From Azorinus chamasolen (taxonomy: Eukaryota > Mollusca > Bivalvia > Cardiida > Solecurtidae), in NCBI GenBank assembly GCA_963576725.1, contig OY755239.1, forward strand, positions 59,613,453-59,677,452: a stretch of 64,000 nucleotides of DNA. The letters run 5' to 3'. This document shows, one piece after another, positions 1 to 9,691 of this stretch (its first letter is position 1; each line of letters begins with the position of its first letter). The position numbers were made by a program, and so were the translations under genes. A model generated the notes under the pieces. The model did no database searches. It saw nothing but the letters and a program-made list of their open reading frames with translations, and was not told the DNA's origin.

Positions 1-78
1 TTGCTTTAAGCAGCCATCTGCCCTAGATATCAACTGATTAAGACAATTAAGTGGCCGCTATAGAGAGGTTTTACTGTA
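1..78. mobile_element. C1 MITE, right half cut by window edge
   Basis: The AAGCAGCC arm and the terminal repeat GTGGCCGCTATAGAGAGG are followed by TTTTACTGTA. This is the right half of a TA-flanked C1 element whose left half lies outside the window. Confidence 0.75.
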
Positions 79-137
79 TATACAATCATTCTCCGTTTAA
101 CGTTGTGTTTCCATTTCTTTTCAAAACTAAAGCCTGT

Positions 138-190
138 GTATCAAACAGTTTGGAGCCTGATGAGATGCCGAGTTACATCTGGATAGTAAA
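138..190. mobile_element. Degraded D hairpin
   Basis: AAACAGTTTGGAGCCTGATGAG and GCCGAGTTACATCTGGAT match the D core with an eroded right arm. No terminal repeats are visible. Confidence 0.4.
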
Positions 191-198
191 CTACATGT

Positions 199-625
199 AC
201 ATATTTGAAAATATGGTCATGAATTAATCTACAAGAATTTAAAGATTAAATATATAATTATACACATCCGAGAACAAAACTACACTTCTTGTGAGAACAT
301 TTTTCTAACAGTAGTATGCAGTAACCCCCTTCTAAACCGGAATTCTAGAATAGAAGACTTTAAATACTTTTAGGCAGGTGACTGCTTAATGCTGGGTGAA
401 AGTTATGCAGAAACTCCTAAAGGAACTTTCTGCACCACTTTTACCCTGCATTAAGCTGCCACCTGCCTCCAGGGCTAGATGTAACGTCCGGTTTAGAGAG
501 AGTTTACTGTATATGAAAACGTGGTCATGAATTAAAGTTAAATATTAAAAGGTCTAAGGCAGTGATATATACATCGAGAACAAAAAATACTCTTCGTGTG
601 AGAACATTTGTCTAAAAGTAGTATA
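199..625. repeat. Diverged direct duplication flanking a C4 MITE
   Basis: Bases 199-317 and 511-625 are diverged copies of one another; shared blocks include GGTCATGAATTAA, GAGAACAAAA and GTGAGAACATTT. A C4 MITE lies exactly between them, so the MITE sits at the junction of a tandem duplication of about 118 bp. Confidence 0.6.
318..511. mobile_element. C4 MITE
   Basis: Left end CAGTAACCCCCTTCTAAACCGG, right end CCGGTTTAGAGAGAGTTTACTG. The core palindrome is CTCCTAAAGGA between GCTTAATGC and GCATTAAGC arms. Confidence 0.8.
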
Positions 626-751
626 ATTATATACCCAAAGGGTATAGAAACAACAAAAATATGAATTACAAATCAAACCCCTTCAACGCTGAACATTTAA
701 ATAGGTATTGTCCATCAGTTTGCACTATAAAACCCGTTCATTGACAAAAAG

Positions 752-812
752 TACTTACATAAGAGCCATCTGATCTTGGTCTACACTGTTTGAACTTGCC
801 AGTTCACCCTTT
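752..812. mobile_element. A-type hairpin, right arm only
   Basis: GAGCCATCTGATCTTGGTCTACACTGTTTG is the right arm of an A/A3 core; the left arm is not recognisable. Confidence 0.35.
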
Positions 813-902
813 TCCCGTAATTCAAAGGGCTAATAATAGTTACATGTATTTGAATTACCGTACCGTCACTCAATAGTATTTCAATTACTACGCGACATAT
901 AA

Positions 903-935
903 CTCAGGTGGAGGAAGACCCTTCGATGTTCGTGC
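903..935 (-). mobile_element. Possible SINE 3' tail
   Basis: AGGTGGAGGAAGACC is the complement of the GATCTTCCTCCAC block near the end of the SINE-like unit at 21970-22200. It is too short to be certain. Confidence 0.25.
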
Positions 936-947
936 AAATATTCATCA

Positions 948-1125
948 TTTACTCCATAGATATGCTTTTCTACGCCTTTGCAAACACAGTAGACCAAGAT
1001 AAGACGGATCTTATAGTTTCTGTCATTGCCAATAATTCCTGTGTCTATGTGCTATTATAACAATTAATCTTATCAATCGTGATATCATTATTTTTTACAT
1101 GAATATTCATGGAGTTAAGGGTTAA
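948..1125 (-). mobile_element. A2 MITE with deleted core
   Basis: Starts TTTACTCCATA and ends ATGAATATTCATGGAGTTAAGGGTTAA. The central hairpin has lost its palindromic loop. Confidence 0.7.
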
Positions 1126-1144
1126 AACAATGTTATAAACGACT

Positions 1145-1373
1145 GACCCTTACCCTGTTGTAAAAAGTAATGCCCTCTCAAATTCTGATCTGGGACAAGT
1201 TTGGTCTTCTTCAGATTCGTTTAAGATTTTGAGAATTTTGATAATATACTCGCCAAACAGTGTCAAACAGATTGGATCCTGATGGGATACCTAGTTCTTC
1301 GACGTGTCTCATCTGGATCCAAGCTGTTTGCAAATGCAAATATATCAAGCGGCGCTTAACGGGGAAGTGTTAA
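1145..1373. mobile_element. D MITE
   Basis: The hairpin 1256-1338 carries GATTGGATCCTGATGG and CATCTGGATCCAAGC arms. The flanks run from CTGACCCTTACCC to GGGGAAGTGTTAA, matching D ends with some decay. Confidence 0.6.
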
Positions 1374-1428
1374 CATTGTATCACCCACAGAAATGTCCGG
1401 GAAACACCACATACCTACAGTAAATCAG

Positions 1429-1640
1429 CTAAACCCGTCCCTTCATATAAACGCGTTTTCGCGCATTTGTAAACAGAGTAGACCCAGGTCAGACGGCTCC
1501 TATTGGAGCCGTCTGATCTGGGTCTGCTCTGTTTACTAGTGGAATTTGAAAGATCCGTTTCTTTACTGTCTAAAATGGCTACAATGTTCCACCTTTCATA
1601 TTTCATAATAACTATTTTGTCTATGAATATTCGTTATTGA
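1429..1640 (-). mobile_element. A MITE, right end lost at F
   Basis: Hairpin 1468-1534 has GTAGACCCAGGTCAGACGG and CCGTCTGATCTGGGTC arms around GCTCCTATTGGAGC. The body ends at 1640, where F sequence begins, instead of at GGGTTAA. Confidence 0.75.
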
Positions 1641-1790
1641 AATTCGTTCTCAAGCTTTTGATTGGTCAGATTTGAGTTCTCAAGCTTTTGATTGGTCAGA
1701 TTTGAGCCAAAGGCTCAAATCTGACCAATCAAAAGCTTGAGAACGATCTCAGACTCAACTAAAAGCTTTATAAGCACGGACCCAGAACAG
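1640..1790. mobile_element. F inverted repeat
   Basis: TTCTCAAGCTTTTGATTGGTC appears twice in direct orientation and once inverted, giving a long stem around TTGAGCCAAAGGCTCAA. The outer arm reads GACTCAACTAAAAGCTTTATAAGC. Confidence 0.75.
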
Positions 1791-1905
1791 GGACAGAGTT
1801 GAGGGTTTCCTCGCTAGCAATAGCGAAGTGTCCGAGCGGGACTCAAACCTACAGCGATGTTGGTATGAGTCAATAACTAGAATCACTTGGCCTCGGACGT
1901 TCACC
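1790..1905 (-). mobile_element. tRNA-derived SINE head
   Basis: Read on the minus strand, AGGCCAAGTG resembles a Pol III A box and GGTTTGAGTCC a B box, about 50 bp apart and followed by CGCTCGGACA. A GAGGAAACCCTC stretch lies downstream. I see no functional tRNA fold, so a SINE head fits better than a tRNA gene. Confidence 0.5.
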
Positions 1906-2265
1906 ACGTATTTTCATTTTCTACAACATTTTATTCCTAAACCACTTAAAAATAAAACTTGCTAAAATAATGGTTGATTAATGCATGGTTCGCATGGTTG
2001 AATGTGCCAAGGGTTTCTTATTTGCATAAATTGTAGCTACAATTTCATTGAATTTCCACTAAGAAAGTGTCTCTTTATCTCAACCAATATAATCCCGGAT
2101 GGCATTGCTTGTCCCTAAATTGCTCTTTGTAACACTAAACGGCTTTGCAAGTATCTTGTGTCATTGCAAATCTGTCTCTAATCTCTATCAAGTCACGTGA
2201 TTTCATGGCTCGTACTTCTAGTAAATATTGTACATACTGAATAACGGAAATGAGTGTACTGTCAT
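1906..2265. other. No recognised feature
   Basis: AT-rich unique-looking sequence with no gene signal and no member of the local repeat families. Confidence 0.5.
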
Positions 2266-2341
2266 TTGCAAACAGTGAAGACCCAGATCAGAGGGATCAT
2301 TGAGGTACCCTCAGATCAGAGATCAAAGTCTGCACTATTTG
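2266..2341. mobile_element. A3-like hairpin
   Basis: TTGCAAACAGTGAAGACCC pairs with a decayed right arm CAGAGATCAAAGTCTGCACTATTTG. No terminal repeats are visible. Confidence 0.5.
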
Positions 2342-2407
2342 TTATTCAAATTACTATGGCCAAGTTGAGTTTTGTCAGCGTGAATAAGCTCTGTCGTTGA
2401 ACAATGC

Positions 2408-2706
2408 ACGCCCGGGGGTTATAAAATCTGCTTGAGTCAGAGATCATTCTCAAGCATCTGGGTCCATGCTTATAAAACTTTTTAGTTGAGTCTGGGTTCG
2501 TTCTCAAGCTTTTGATTGGTCAGATTTGAGTTCTCAAGCTTTTGATTGGTCAGATTTGAGCCAAAGGCTCAAATCTGACCAATCAAAAACTTGAGAATTA
2601 ACTCAGACTCAACTTAAAGTTTTGTAAGCATGGACCCTGACCACTCAGATACTTGAGAATGATCTCAGGCTCAGACTCGGAAAGTTTTATAACCTTGCAC
2701 CATGGG
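2408..2706. mobile_element. F element nested in a second F element
   Basis: The outer arms (GGTTATAAAATCTGC / GGAAAGTTTTATAACC, with CATTCTCAAGCATCTG / ACTTGAGAATGATCTC) enclose a complete inner F. The inner copy repeats TTGATTGGTCAGATTTGAG twice and then inverted. The two layers are distinct subtypes. Confidence 0.65.
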
Positions 2707-2890
2707 TCATTCCACTTTGGATATTTCAGTAATCAAAGAATGAATGACGAACACACAAGGTAGACATCAGTTTATCAACAGGTACAAAGTATAAACAAAA
2801 ATAAATCCGAAAACGTAAAACAAAACTGTACTAGCGCTTGATAGCATAATCCATGGTTGTTGGTGTCAAAACACATCTGCCATTATTGAG

Positions 2891-3055
2891 CCCTTAACCC
2901 GCTATGAAAAAATAGTGTATGCTCAATTTTGAATCTAGCGCAGTTTTAACCGTTTCGATTTGACCAGTTTTAGAATTTACTGACCGAGGGTCCACCAGTA
3001 TGGATTCCACTGAGACGCCGAGTTACTCGACTAACCCGTATCCTGCATTGAAAAG
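2891..3055. mobile_element. Degraded D MITE
   Basis: TTAACCCGCTATG at the left, then CTGACCGAGGGTCC and GAGACGCCGAGTTACTCG. The right arm is largely lost. Confidence 0.45.
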
Positions 3056-3077
3056 GTTCATTTACTCCTCATAATTA

Positions 3078-3607
3078 CAGTTGAACATCGATATCTCGAA
3101 CTCGGATAACTCGAACTTCGGAAAGAATTGCAAAGACGCGGAATTTGTTTTATTTATGGAGGAATGAGCTAAAATAGTATGATATAGAACTAGCATAATG
3201 CTTTATAAATGTACGGTGTGATGAAGGATAGTTCCCCGACCCTTACACACCAATGACGGGGATAATAAACGAGGTCCTGTCATCAAAGCAGGACTTGAAA
3301 AAAAACAAAAACAAAAAACTCGAACTTCGGGATAACTCGAACTAAAAGTTTGATCCTTCCAAAATAAACAATACAGAATTCCTCTAAAATGTATTACTAC
3401 GCATATCTAGAAACACTTGAGACAGCTTAATGTAGTTCTAAAGTAATGCTGAAAGCTCCTGTAGGAGCTTTCAGGATTACTTTAGACCTGCATTAAGCTG
3501 TGAACTTGAGAAGTTGCTCAAAATAGAAATCGGTAAACTCGAACTTTGGTTATCTCGAAGTAATTTGAATGGTCCCTTGACGTTCGAGATATCGAAGTTC
3601 AGCTGTA
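3078..3607. mobile_element. C6 MITE carrying a retro-insert
   Basis: TACAGTTGAACATCGATATCTCG at the left and CGAGATATCGAAGTTCAGCTGTA at the right. The core is AAAGCTCCTGTAGGAGCTTT. Its left arm is split by the insertion at 3122-3330. Confidence 0.8.
3122..3330 (+). mobile_element. Short retro-insert with A-rich tail and target duplication
   Basis: About 195 bp ends in a tail of AAAAAAAAC-type A runs and is flanked by direct copies of AACTCGAACTTCGG (3108-3121 and 3317-3330). Just before the tail is a small hairpin, GTCCTG...CAGGAC. No tRNA-like head is visible. It looks like a SINE or a truncated LINE end; the parent is not recognised. Confidence 0.6.
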
Positions 3608-3643
3608 GCTGTTAATTGTAACTTATAACAACAGTAACTAATA

Positions 3644-3851
3644 TACAGTAAAACCTCGGTATAACGACCACTAAATTGTATTAATTAGTTGGTATTTAGG
3701 ACAGGTGGCCGCTTAAAGCAAGATGAAAGCAAAACAGAACGCTCCTATAGGAGCGTTCTGTTTTACTTTCACATTGCTTTAAGCAGCCACCTGCTTTTAA
3801 CACAAAATACTTGATGTAATTTAGTGGCCGTTATAGAGAGGTTTTACTGTA
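3644..3851. mobile_element. C1 MITE
   Basis: Complete element, CAGTAAAACCTCGGTATAAC to GGCCGTTATAGAGAGG plus TTTTACTG, with TA on both sides. The core is AACGCTCCTATAGGAGCGTT. Confidence 0.9.
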
Positions 3852-3905
3852 TATGTGATATTGAAATATGACGATGAAGCAGCCGCAACACGAAAACGTA
3901 TGTAC

Positions 3906-4017
3906 AGTAGAGTCCGTCTTAAGCGACTTTGAATTGATTGAACGCAGAAATCTTAAAAAGTGGTTGCTTAATGCAGGGCAAAAGTAATGCAGAAAGCTCC
4001 TATAGGAACTTCAAGAA
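3906..4017. mobile_element. C3 MITE, left half
   Basis: CAGTAGAGTCCGTCTTAAGCG, GGTTGCTTAATGCAGGG and AGCTCCTATAGGA are present. The element then breaks off before the right arm. Confidence 0.7.
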
Positions 4018-4164
4018 ATGAGTACGGTTTTCTTTTTCTCAGCTTTGTAAAACAAAGTTGAACTAAACATTTTCTTAGTAAAGGTTCTAAGCATAACAAC
4101 ACTTCATGGTCAAGTGTGCCAAAAACATATGACTTTAGATAATTTTTGTTTTAGAATATTTTTG

Positions 4165-4515
4165 AATTCATGTACCAGGGCGTAGCTAGCACTTACGCAC
4201 GTGCATAATATCAATCTAAAAGGTGAAGCCATTATTATGGTTAAAATGGTACAAAAATCGAAGGCTAATGGGGTAGTCTTTGATATTGTTCTGTCTTGTC
4301 ATGTAAGCTTTAAACCATTCCCTCATATTGACGCCTTTTGACACCTCTGTAAAAGTCACCTTTTGAAATCATTGTAATAAATAGAGCATTAGAGCTCTAT
4401 TAATCGCAATGGCTCCAAAACTACGCAATTCTAAATTGTCCCGGGGAGCATGCCCCCGGGCCCATGTAGCCCATGTGCATACATTGCATTTGGATTCAGC
4501 TACGCTACTGAATAC
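4165..4515. mobile_element. Composite repeat M, first copy
   Basis: Begins CCAGGGCGTAGCTAGC and includes GCACGTGCATAA, AATCGAAGGC and GTAAGCTTTAA. It then holds a right-truncated B fragment (about 4308-4438) followed by GGAGCATGCCCCC. The same order recurs at 41150-41525, so the B piece is part of the unit. Confidence 0.65.
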
Positions 4516-4789
4516 GGACACTGGTTTCTAAATGAAGACAGAAGTGCGCCAAGGACACTCCGCTACATGAGTGGCGTGCGGTGACTGTTTCAGCTAACAC
4601 AGAAATTTGTCAATGTAATTGTTGAACTTGTCAGGCATTGTTTTGTCTCTGCGTAATACCATGTAATTGCACCCATTTGTAATTGTCCTGCAAGTCTTGG
4701 AGGAAATGTCAACTTATGTTTGCCCAGGATGCTTCGAGGTGGTACGAATTACCTTCAGGACAGTTTAATTGCTGGCACGATGACTTATA

Positions 4790-4978
4790 CAGTAGAACCC
4801 CTCTAATGCGACCACTTAATGGATAAGTATTGGTGTCTTTATTAGCAGGTGGTTGCTTAATGCAGGACAAAAGTAATGCAAAAAGCTCCATCACTTTTGT
4901 CCTGCATTAAGCTACCGCCTGCCTCTACCACCCAGAATTATACCTCTTTTAGGTGGTCGCATTAGAGGGGTTTTACTG
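4790..4978. mobile_element. C2 MITE with shortened loop
   Basis: CAGTAGAACCCCTCTAATGCG to CGCATTAGAGGGG plus TTTTACTG. The central palindrome is deleted on one side (AAAAAGCTCCATCAC). Confidence 0.85.
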
Positions 4979-4989
4979 TTTTTGTTAAT

Positions 4990-5180
4990 ATGTTTATTAA
5001 ACGTAGAAGTCTTAAAAAACAAGTGGTTGCTTAATACAAGGAAAAAGTAATGCACAGTCTGCTCTGTTTGCTTATGAAATTGTGACAGATATGACTACAG
5101 TTTCTACAAACACCAAAACAATCTTGTGTACATTTTAAAAATTCAGCTAATAAAATGATTAATGATGTCATAATTTTTTA
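4990..5180. mobile_element. Joined C3 and A2 fragments
   Basis: A C3 left arm (GTCTTAAAAAACAAGTGG, GCTTAATACAAGG) runs directly at about 5056 into an A2 right half, TCTGCTCTGTTTGCTTATG. No TTAA or TA site marks the junction. Confidence 0.5.
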
Positions 5181-5184
5181 CATA

Positions 5185-5333
5185 GAATTGTATAGTATTA
5201 AAACCATTGTGATGAATAGAGCATTTGCTCCTATGGATCTCCTATGGAGCAAATGCTCTATTAATCACAATGGTTTCAAAAATTGACTTTTACAGAGGCG
5301 TTAAAAGACGGTCTGTATGAGGGAATGGGTTAA
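5185..5333 (+). mobile_element. B MITE, 5' truncated
   Basis: ACCATTGTGATGAATAGAGC pairs with its complement. The loop is duplicated (CTCCTATGGATCTCCTATGGAG). The right end is ATGAGGGAATGGGTTAA. Confidence 0.75.
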
Positions 5334-5659
5334 ACAAGCATTTGTCTTTTTTTTGTTCATGCGTTGATATACTTGGTGGTTTATCTGGTACAAAGTGTAA
5401 CATGTTACGGGTATGCCCCGCGATTAGGGGTTGGGATGGGGTGTCTATCTTGCACGCAGCACAGATACTATAGACAAAGGGAGGATATATAACTAACACT
5501 TTTCCTTGTACTTTTTTCCATATGAGTAGGATTGAGCCTTTTAATTTGAAAGATCTCGGGGCTATTTCGCCGTTTAATTAAAACAGAACTAAAAAAAGAC
5601 ATGGATATGTAACGAAGTTTCCTTCAGATTACCTGTCTAATTATGGGTAAAATGAATCG
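5334..5659. other. No recognised feature
   Basis: Includes a GC-richer patch near 5410-5470 but no family member and no credible coding exon. Confidence 0.45.
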
Positions 5660-5868
5660 ACTTTCAGTTTGTCCTTATCTCGCTTTTCGCGTCATGACCC
5701 GTGCTTGCAAACATTCAAAGGAGACGCCGAATAACTCGACGTCACACCCAGTTAATATATTTTCAAATGGTTGATCGACTCGGAAGTAGTCACCATTGTA
5801 CTTGATCCAAATTTAAGCAGACATTATTTTTTTCGCACATTTTTTTTCGTAGCGGCATTAAGGGTTAA
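5660..5868. mobile_element. Degraded D MITE
   Basis: GCTTGCAAACATTCAAAGGAG and GACGCCGAATAACTCGACG are remnants of the core. The right end GGCATTAAGGGTTAA preserves the TTAA boundary. Confidence 0.5.
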
Positions 5869-5887
5869 ACAATCATATTTACAGGTT

Positions 5888-6124
5888 TTAACCCTTTCCC
5901 TGTTCGGTTTATTTGCCAACTGAATATTCATTAGCAAATTAGTTATAATGAAATATGGAAGGTGGAACATTTTTTATATTTTAAAAAGCAAAGAAACATA
6001 TCTATCAAATTTTACTAGCAAACAGAGCAGACCCTGATCAGACAGCTCCTCTAGGAGCCGTCTGATCTGGGTCTACTCTGTTTGCAAGTGCGTTAAAACA
6101 GGTTTATATGAGGGAAAGTATTAA
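5888..6124 (+). mobile_element. A MITE
   Basis: TTAACCCTTTCCCTG to GAGGGAAAGTATTAA. Hairpin 6007-6083 has CCCTGATCAGAC against GTCTGATCTGGG, a T:T mismatch; the loop is GCTCCTCTAGGAGC. Confidence 0.85.
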
Positions 6125-6139
6125 CAACCACGTCACCAA

Positions 6140-6275
6140 AGAAAGATGCTCTCGAAGCAAACAATCCTATTAGAGTTTTCTACATCTCTTTTATCCTGCA
6201 TTAAACAACCACCTGATTGTTAAGATTTCTATGTTCAATAAATGATTGATCGCTTAAGACATGTTCTACAGTATA
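6140..6275. mobile_element. C3 MITE, right part
   Basis: CCTGCATTAAACAACCACCTG and CGCTTAAGACATGTTCTACAGTA. The left arm is missing. Confidence 0.6.
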
Positions 6276-6337
6276 CAACAAGTGCATGCTATATATACAA
6301 TGAAATCTCTCTAAACCGGACTTTCAATGTAGTATCT

Positions 6338-6607
6338 TTAACCCTTATTCCGCTACCTGGGTCGCCTTTACAAACAGATGGCAGCTTAACTCTTTTGTCG
6401 CCAAATTTCTATGTCGTCTGCAATCCAATTTTGTTAAATCATTTGGTACAATAAGGAAATGAGATAAATAAATGCAAATTTAAATGGAATAAAGCACAGG
6501 TATAGAAATAGAGACTGAGACAAAAAGTGAAGTCTCTGATCAGACGCTGCCTTGTTTGCACTATTTGTCGAGGTGCATAAAGGCGACATTGGCGGTGAAA
6601 GGGTTAA
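6338..6607 (+). mobile_element. G MITE
   Basis: TTAACCCTTATTCCG to GGCGGTGAAAGGGTTAA. The body carries GTCGTCTGCAATCC and GGAAATGAGATA, shared with 24550-24805 and 28343-28557. The hairpin is partly deleted (CTGATCAGACGCTGCC then TTTGCACTATTTGTC). Confidence 0.75.
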
Positions 6608-6892
6608 CCCATTACCTCATAGGCTATTTTTAGACTCAGCCTCTTTGAAATAATCTACTGAAAAGGAGCATTTGCTTGAAAAACGGGAAACTTTATACTA
6701 ATTTTGAAACCATTGTGACAAATAGTGCATTTGCTCCTATGGAGCAAATGCTCTATTTATCACAATGGTTTCAAAAAATGACTTTTGCAGATGCGTCAAA
6801 AGGCTTCAATATGTGGAAATTGAAGCTTTCTGCGTGCGTTTCATCCTGCATTCAGCAGTCACCTGTCTAACAGTTCTCAATTTCTAAAATTT
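6604..6892 (+). mobile_element. B MITE abutting G, fused to a C fragment
   Basis: Uses the G element's right TTAA as its own left TTAA (6604-6607). The core is a stem of AAATAGTGCATTTGC around CTCCTATGGAG. The right end breaks at about 6818 and continues as a C right arm (GAAGCTTTCTGCGTGC, CATCCTGCATTCAGCAG). Confidence 0.7.
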
Positions 6893-7263
6893 TACTTAAA
6901 AATCGGAAGCGACAGTATATCTGCAATTTTTAAGTCGTGCCTAAAAATATCTAAATTCCACTTTATTAAAATCAGGTTTAAATTGATTTACTGTACTAGC
7001 AATTTAAGAATACAGCTTGGTAATAACCTAACAGTGACTATCTTAAGTCACCTAATTCAAAAAGATGTATTGGCTGTTTGTCTTCGAATACAAATACATT
7101 AGACATATGAGGCAAGCATATTGGTGTTTATGGCCGTAACATGACTATCCGTACTCAAAGAGGGAAATAGTACAGTGTACATGTCTACTTCAGACGAAGG
7201 CGTGACAATATGTCTTGTTCAAAAGACGAAGATAACGTGTATAGTACATGTAGTACCGCTATT
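6893..7263. other. No recognised feature
   Basis: AT-rich sequence without a recognised family or exon. Confidence 0.5.
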
Positions 7264-7504
7264 TTAACCCTTTACTTCACGAATATTCATGAAAGAAATT
7301 AGCAACATCATGAATATTAATGAAAAGAATTTCTGTGATGGCATATGGACATAAAAATGTTATCTATGGCAAAACAATTATATTGAACCATTAAGTCAAC
7401 ATAGCAGCTCCAGATCAGACGGCTCCTGTAGGATCCGTCTGATCTTGGTCTACTCTGTTTGTTTGAAAACGCGTAAAAAGCGTTTATATGAAGGAAAAGG
7501 TTAA
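7264..7504 (+). mobile_element. A2 MITE
   Basis: TTAACCCTTTACTTCACG to ATGAAGGAAAAGGTTAA. Core CCAGATCAGACGGCTCCTG has a right arm CCGTCTGATCTTGGTC. Confidence 0.85.
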
Positions 7505-7518
7505 ATAGCTTTGACCTT

Positions 7519-7640
7519 ATTGATCGAGTGTTAAACAGGTTGGATCCTGATGAGACACCGAGTTACTCGGCGTCTGATCAGGATCCAAGCTGTGTACAAA
7601 TGCGAGTCAGGTCGCGAGTAGGGGACAGCGGTTGATAATT
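7519..7640. mobile_element. D hairpin
   Basis: AGGTTGGATCCTGATGAGAC and GGCGTCTGATCAGGATCC form a near-perfect stem around CGAGTTACTCG. The flank TGCGAGTCAGGTCGCG is typical of the D right side. Confidence 0.7.
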
Positions 7641-7981
7641 GAACACGTTCGTTATTGCATGTGTGCAATACAGGTTGCCTAGTTGTGTAGTTGTGTACTT
7701 ATACTACTTACACATTTACATGTAAACTGGAATTGTATCATGTGGCATCATTTCTTATCAATTACATGTAAATATACACACAATGGAACATCTACAATGT
7801 CAGCATAACTGCTACTTGTGATGGTTTATTTAACTGATATACCGGAAGTATAAGGGCTTCGATGAACTATGTTCGCAAGTGTGTACAATGGCAAAGCATA
7901 CATACATACCTATTCCAATACTTTGAATTAATAAATACATAGTCTTAATGTATAAAAAAAACTGAGACATAAACCAATATA
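7641..7981. other. No recognised feature
   Basis: AT-rich, with several ACATGTA motifs. No gene or family member recognised. Confidence 0.5.
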
Positions 7982-8187
7982 CAGTAAACCCTCTCTATAA
8001 TGGCCACTAAATTACATTAAGTAGTTTGTGTTAAAGGCAGGTGGCTGCTTAAAGCAAGGTAAAAGTAAAACAGAACGCTCCTATAGGAGCGTTCTGTTTT
8101 ACTTTCACCTTGCTTTAAGCAGCCACCTGCCCTAAATACCAACTAATTAACACACTTTACTGGCCGTTATAGAGAGGTTTTACTGTA
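7982..8187. mobile_element. C1 MITE
   Basis: Complete copy with TA on both sides and a perfect core AACGCTCCTATAGGAGCGTT. The body AAGTAGTTTGTGTTAAAGGC matches the outer copy at 62521. Confidence 0.9.
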
Positions 8188-8388
8188 TATACTGATAAAT
8201 CCTTTGAATGCTTGAAACGAGTTAGCCGACATTTGCAAACAGTGTAAACCTATATTAGAAAATCTTTCATGAACCCTCTGAATCTAGTAGCCCCTTAATT
8301 CGGGTCAACTCTGTCTTCTCCAAATCATTACCCTTTTATACTAAATGAGCTATATTTTAACTGATTATGGATCATTCCACCTTGAAAA

Positions 8389-8616
8389 GCATAACCTATT
8401 ATCACCTACTGACGCTTTTCGACGCCCCTGTAAAAGTCATCTTTGAAACCATTGTGATAAATAGAGCATTTGCTCCATTGGAGCAAATGCTCTATTAATC
8501 ACAATGGTTTAAAAACTACATAATTCTCAAGTTCTCCTTTTCTATAGTTAATGCTGCTTTTCGGTAGATTTATACAAAGAAGTTTGGTCTAAAATAGTCT
8601 AGGAGGAAATGAGTTA
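8389..8616 (-). mobile_element. B MITE
   Basis: Hairpin 8446-8512, stem ACCATTGTGATAAATAGAGC, loop GCTCCATTGGAGC. Ends are CATAACCTATTATC and AGGAGGAAATGAGTTAG, both slightly decayed. Confidence 0.8.
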
Positions 8617-8704
8617 GATTTATTGTTGATGAAAGAAGATATAGTTGTTACATGTAATGTTACAAACCTCAGTATAAAATGTAGTCTTGTTTTTATACCT
8701 GAAA

Positions 8705-9014
8705 ATACTGTAAAACATTAAGCGACCATTATTAAGTACAATTCTTTGTATTTAAAGCAAGCGGTTGCTTAATCCAATACACTGTTTGCAAAGGACATTA
8801 GTGACTCGTGTTCCGCACAGTGAGGGTTAAGCAAATAACGTGACTGATATACGAAATCTGGCATTGACATTTAAATAGGAACTGATAAAACGTAATGCAG
8901 AAAGCTCCTGTAGGAGCGCACTGCATTACTTTTGCCCTGCATTAAGAAACCACCTGTTTTAAGACTCATATGTTCAATAAACGAATGACCGCTTAAGACA
9001 AGTATTCCTGTACA
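8705..9014. mobile_element. C3 MITE interrupted by about 95 bp
   Basis: The left arm reaches GCGGTTGCTTAATCC and resumes at AACGTAATGCAGAAAGCTCC. The intervening 8785-8880 contains TTTGCAAAGGAC and GAGGGTTAAGC, a remnant of a TTAA-family element. Confidence 0.65.
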
Positions 9015-9019
9015 CACGT

Positions 9020-9212
9020 ACAGTAAAACCCCTCTAATGCGACCACCAAAATGGGCATAATTCTTGGTGGCAGATGCAGGTGGTAGCTTAATGCAGGATG
9101 AAAGTTATGCAGAAAGCTCCTGTAACTTTTGTCCTGCATTAAGCAACCACCTGCTTATAAAAGTCAGCAATGTTTATTCATTAAGTGGTCGCATTAGAGG
9201 GGTTCTACTGTA
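9020..9212. mobile_element. C2 MITE
   Basis: CAGTAAAACCCCTCTAATGCG to CGCATTAGAGGGG plus TTCTACTG with TA flanks. The right half of the core stem is deleted. Confidence 0.85.
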
Positions 9213-9324
9213 CTCGTCCTGATCTGAATTCCTCCAAATCGAGCAACAGCAACCTTGCTAATCCTGTTATTGATTATCGACTTAACCAGGTCATGTTTAC
9301 AAAATAAAGTATTATCTCTGTCAT

Positions 9325-9691
9325 ACAGTGCTCCCTCCCAACAACGACCCTCTCAATAACGATTGCCTCCTTACAACAACGCATGTCACTGTTTCCGAAA
9401 CAACAAGGCTAGAGAAACAACGTTTTTTTCATCGTATTTTCTTTATGCCTCCATCAAACCCTATGTTGTGAACACTCTTTAGAATCGTCACTTTGTGACG
9501 ATTCTAAAGAGTGGTCACAACATAGGGTTTGATGGAGGCATTACGGTTTTAGTTCTCGAAATACACCTTATCTGGGGATCTGCAAACAAAGCTAATTATG
9601 TTTGATTTTCCCTCCCTATAACAACTCCCTCTGAACAACACATACAATCTTTGTATCCCAAAGGGTGTCGTTGTAGAGAGGGAGCACTGTA
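9325..9691. mobile_element. N element: TA-flanked TIR around an E hairpin
   Basis: TACAGTGCTCCCTCCCAACAAC at the left; GTTGTAGAGAGGGAGCACTG plus TA at the right. The centre (9447-9541) is an E stem, CAAACCCTATGTTGTGA with GAATCGTCACTTTGTGACGA. E-like flanks continue outside the stem, so a whole E seems embedded. Confidence 0.7.

Noticed and set aside
3644..8187. Perfect hairpins read as bacterial intrinsic terminators
   Set aside because: They are MITE cores with terminal repeats and target duplications, and there are no bacterial genes.
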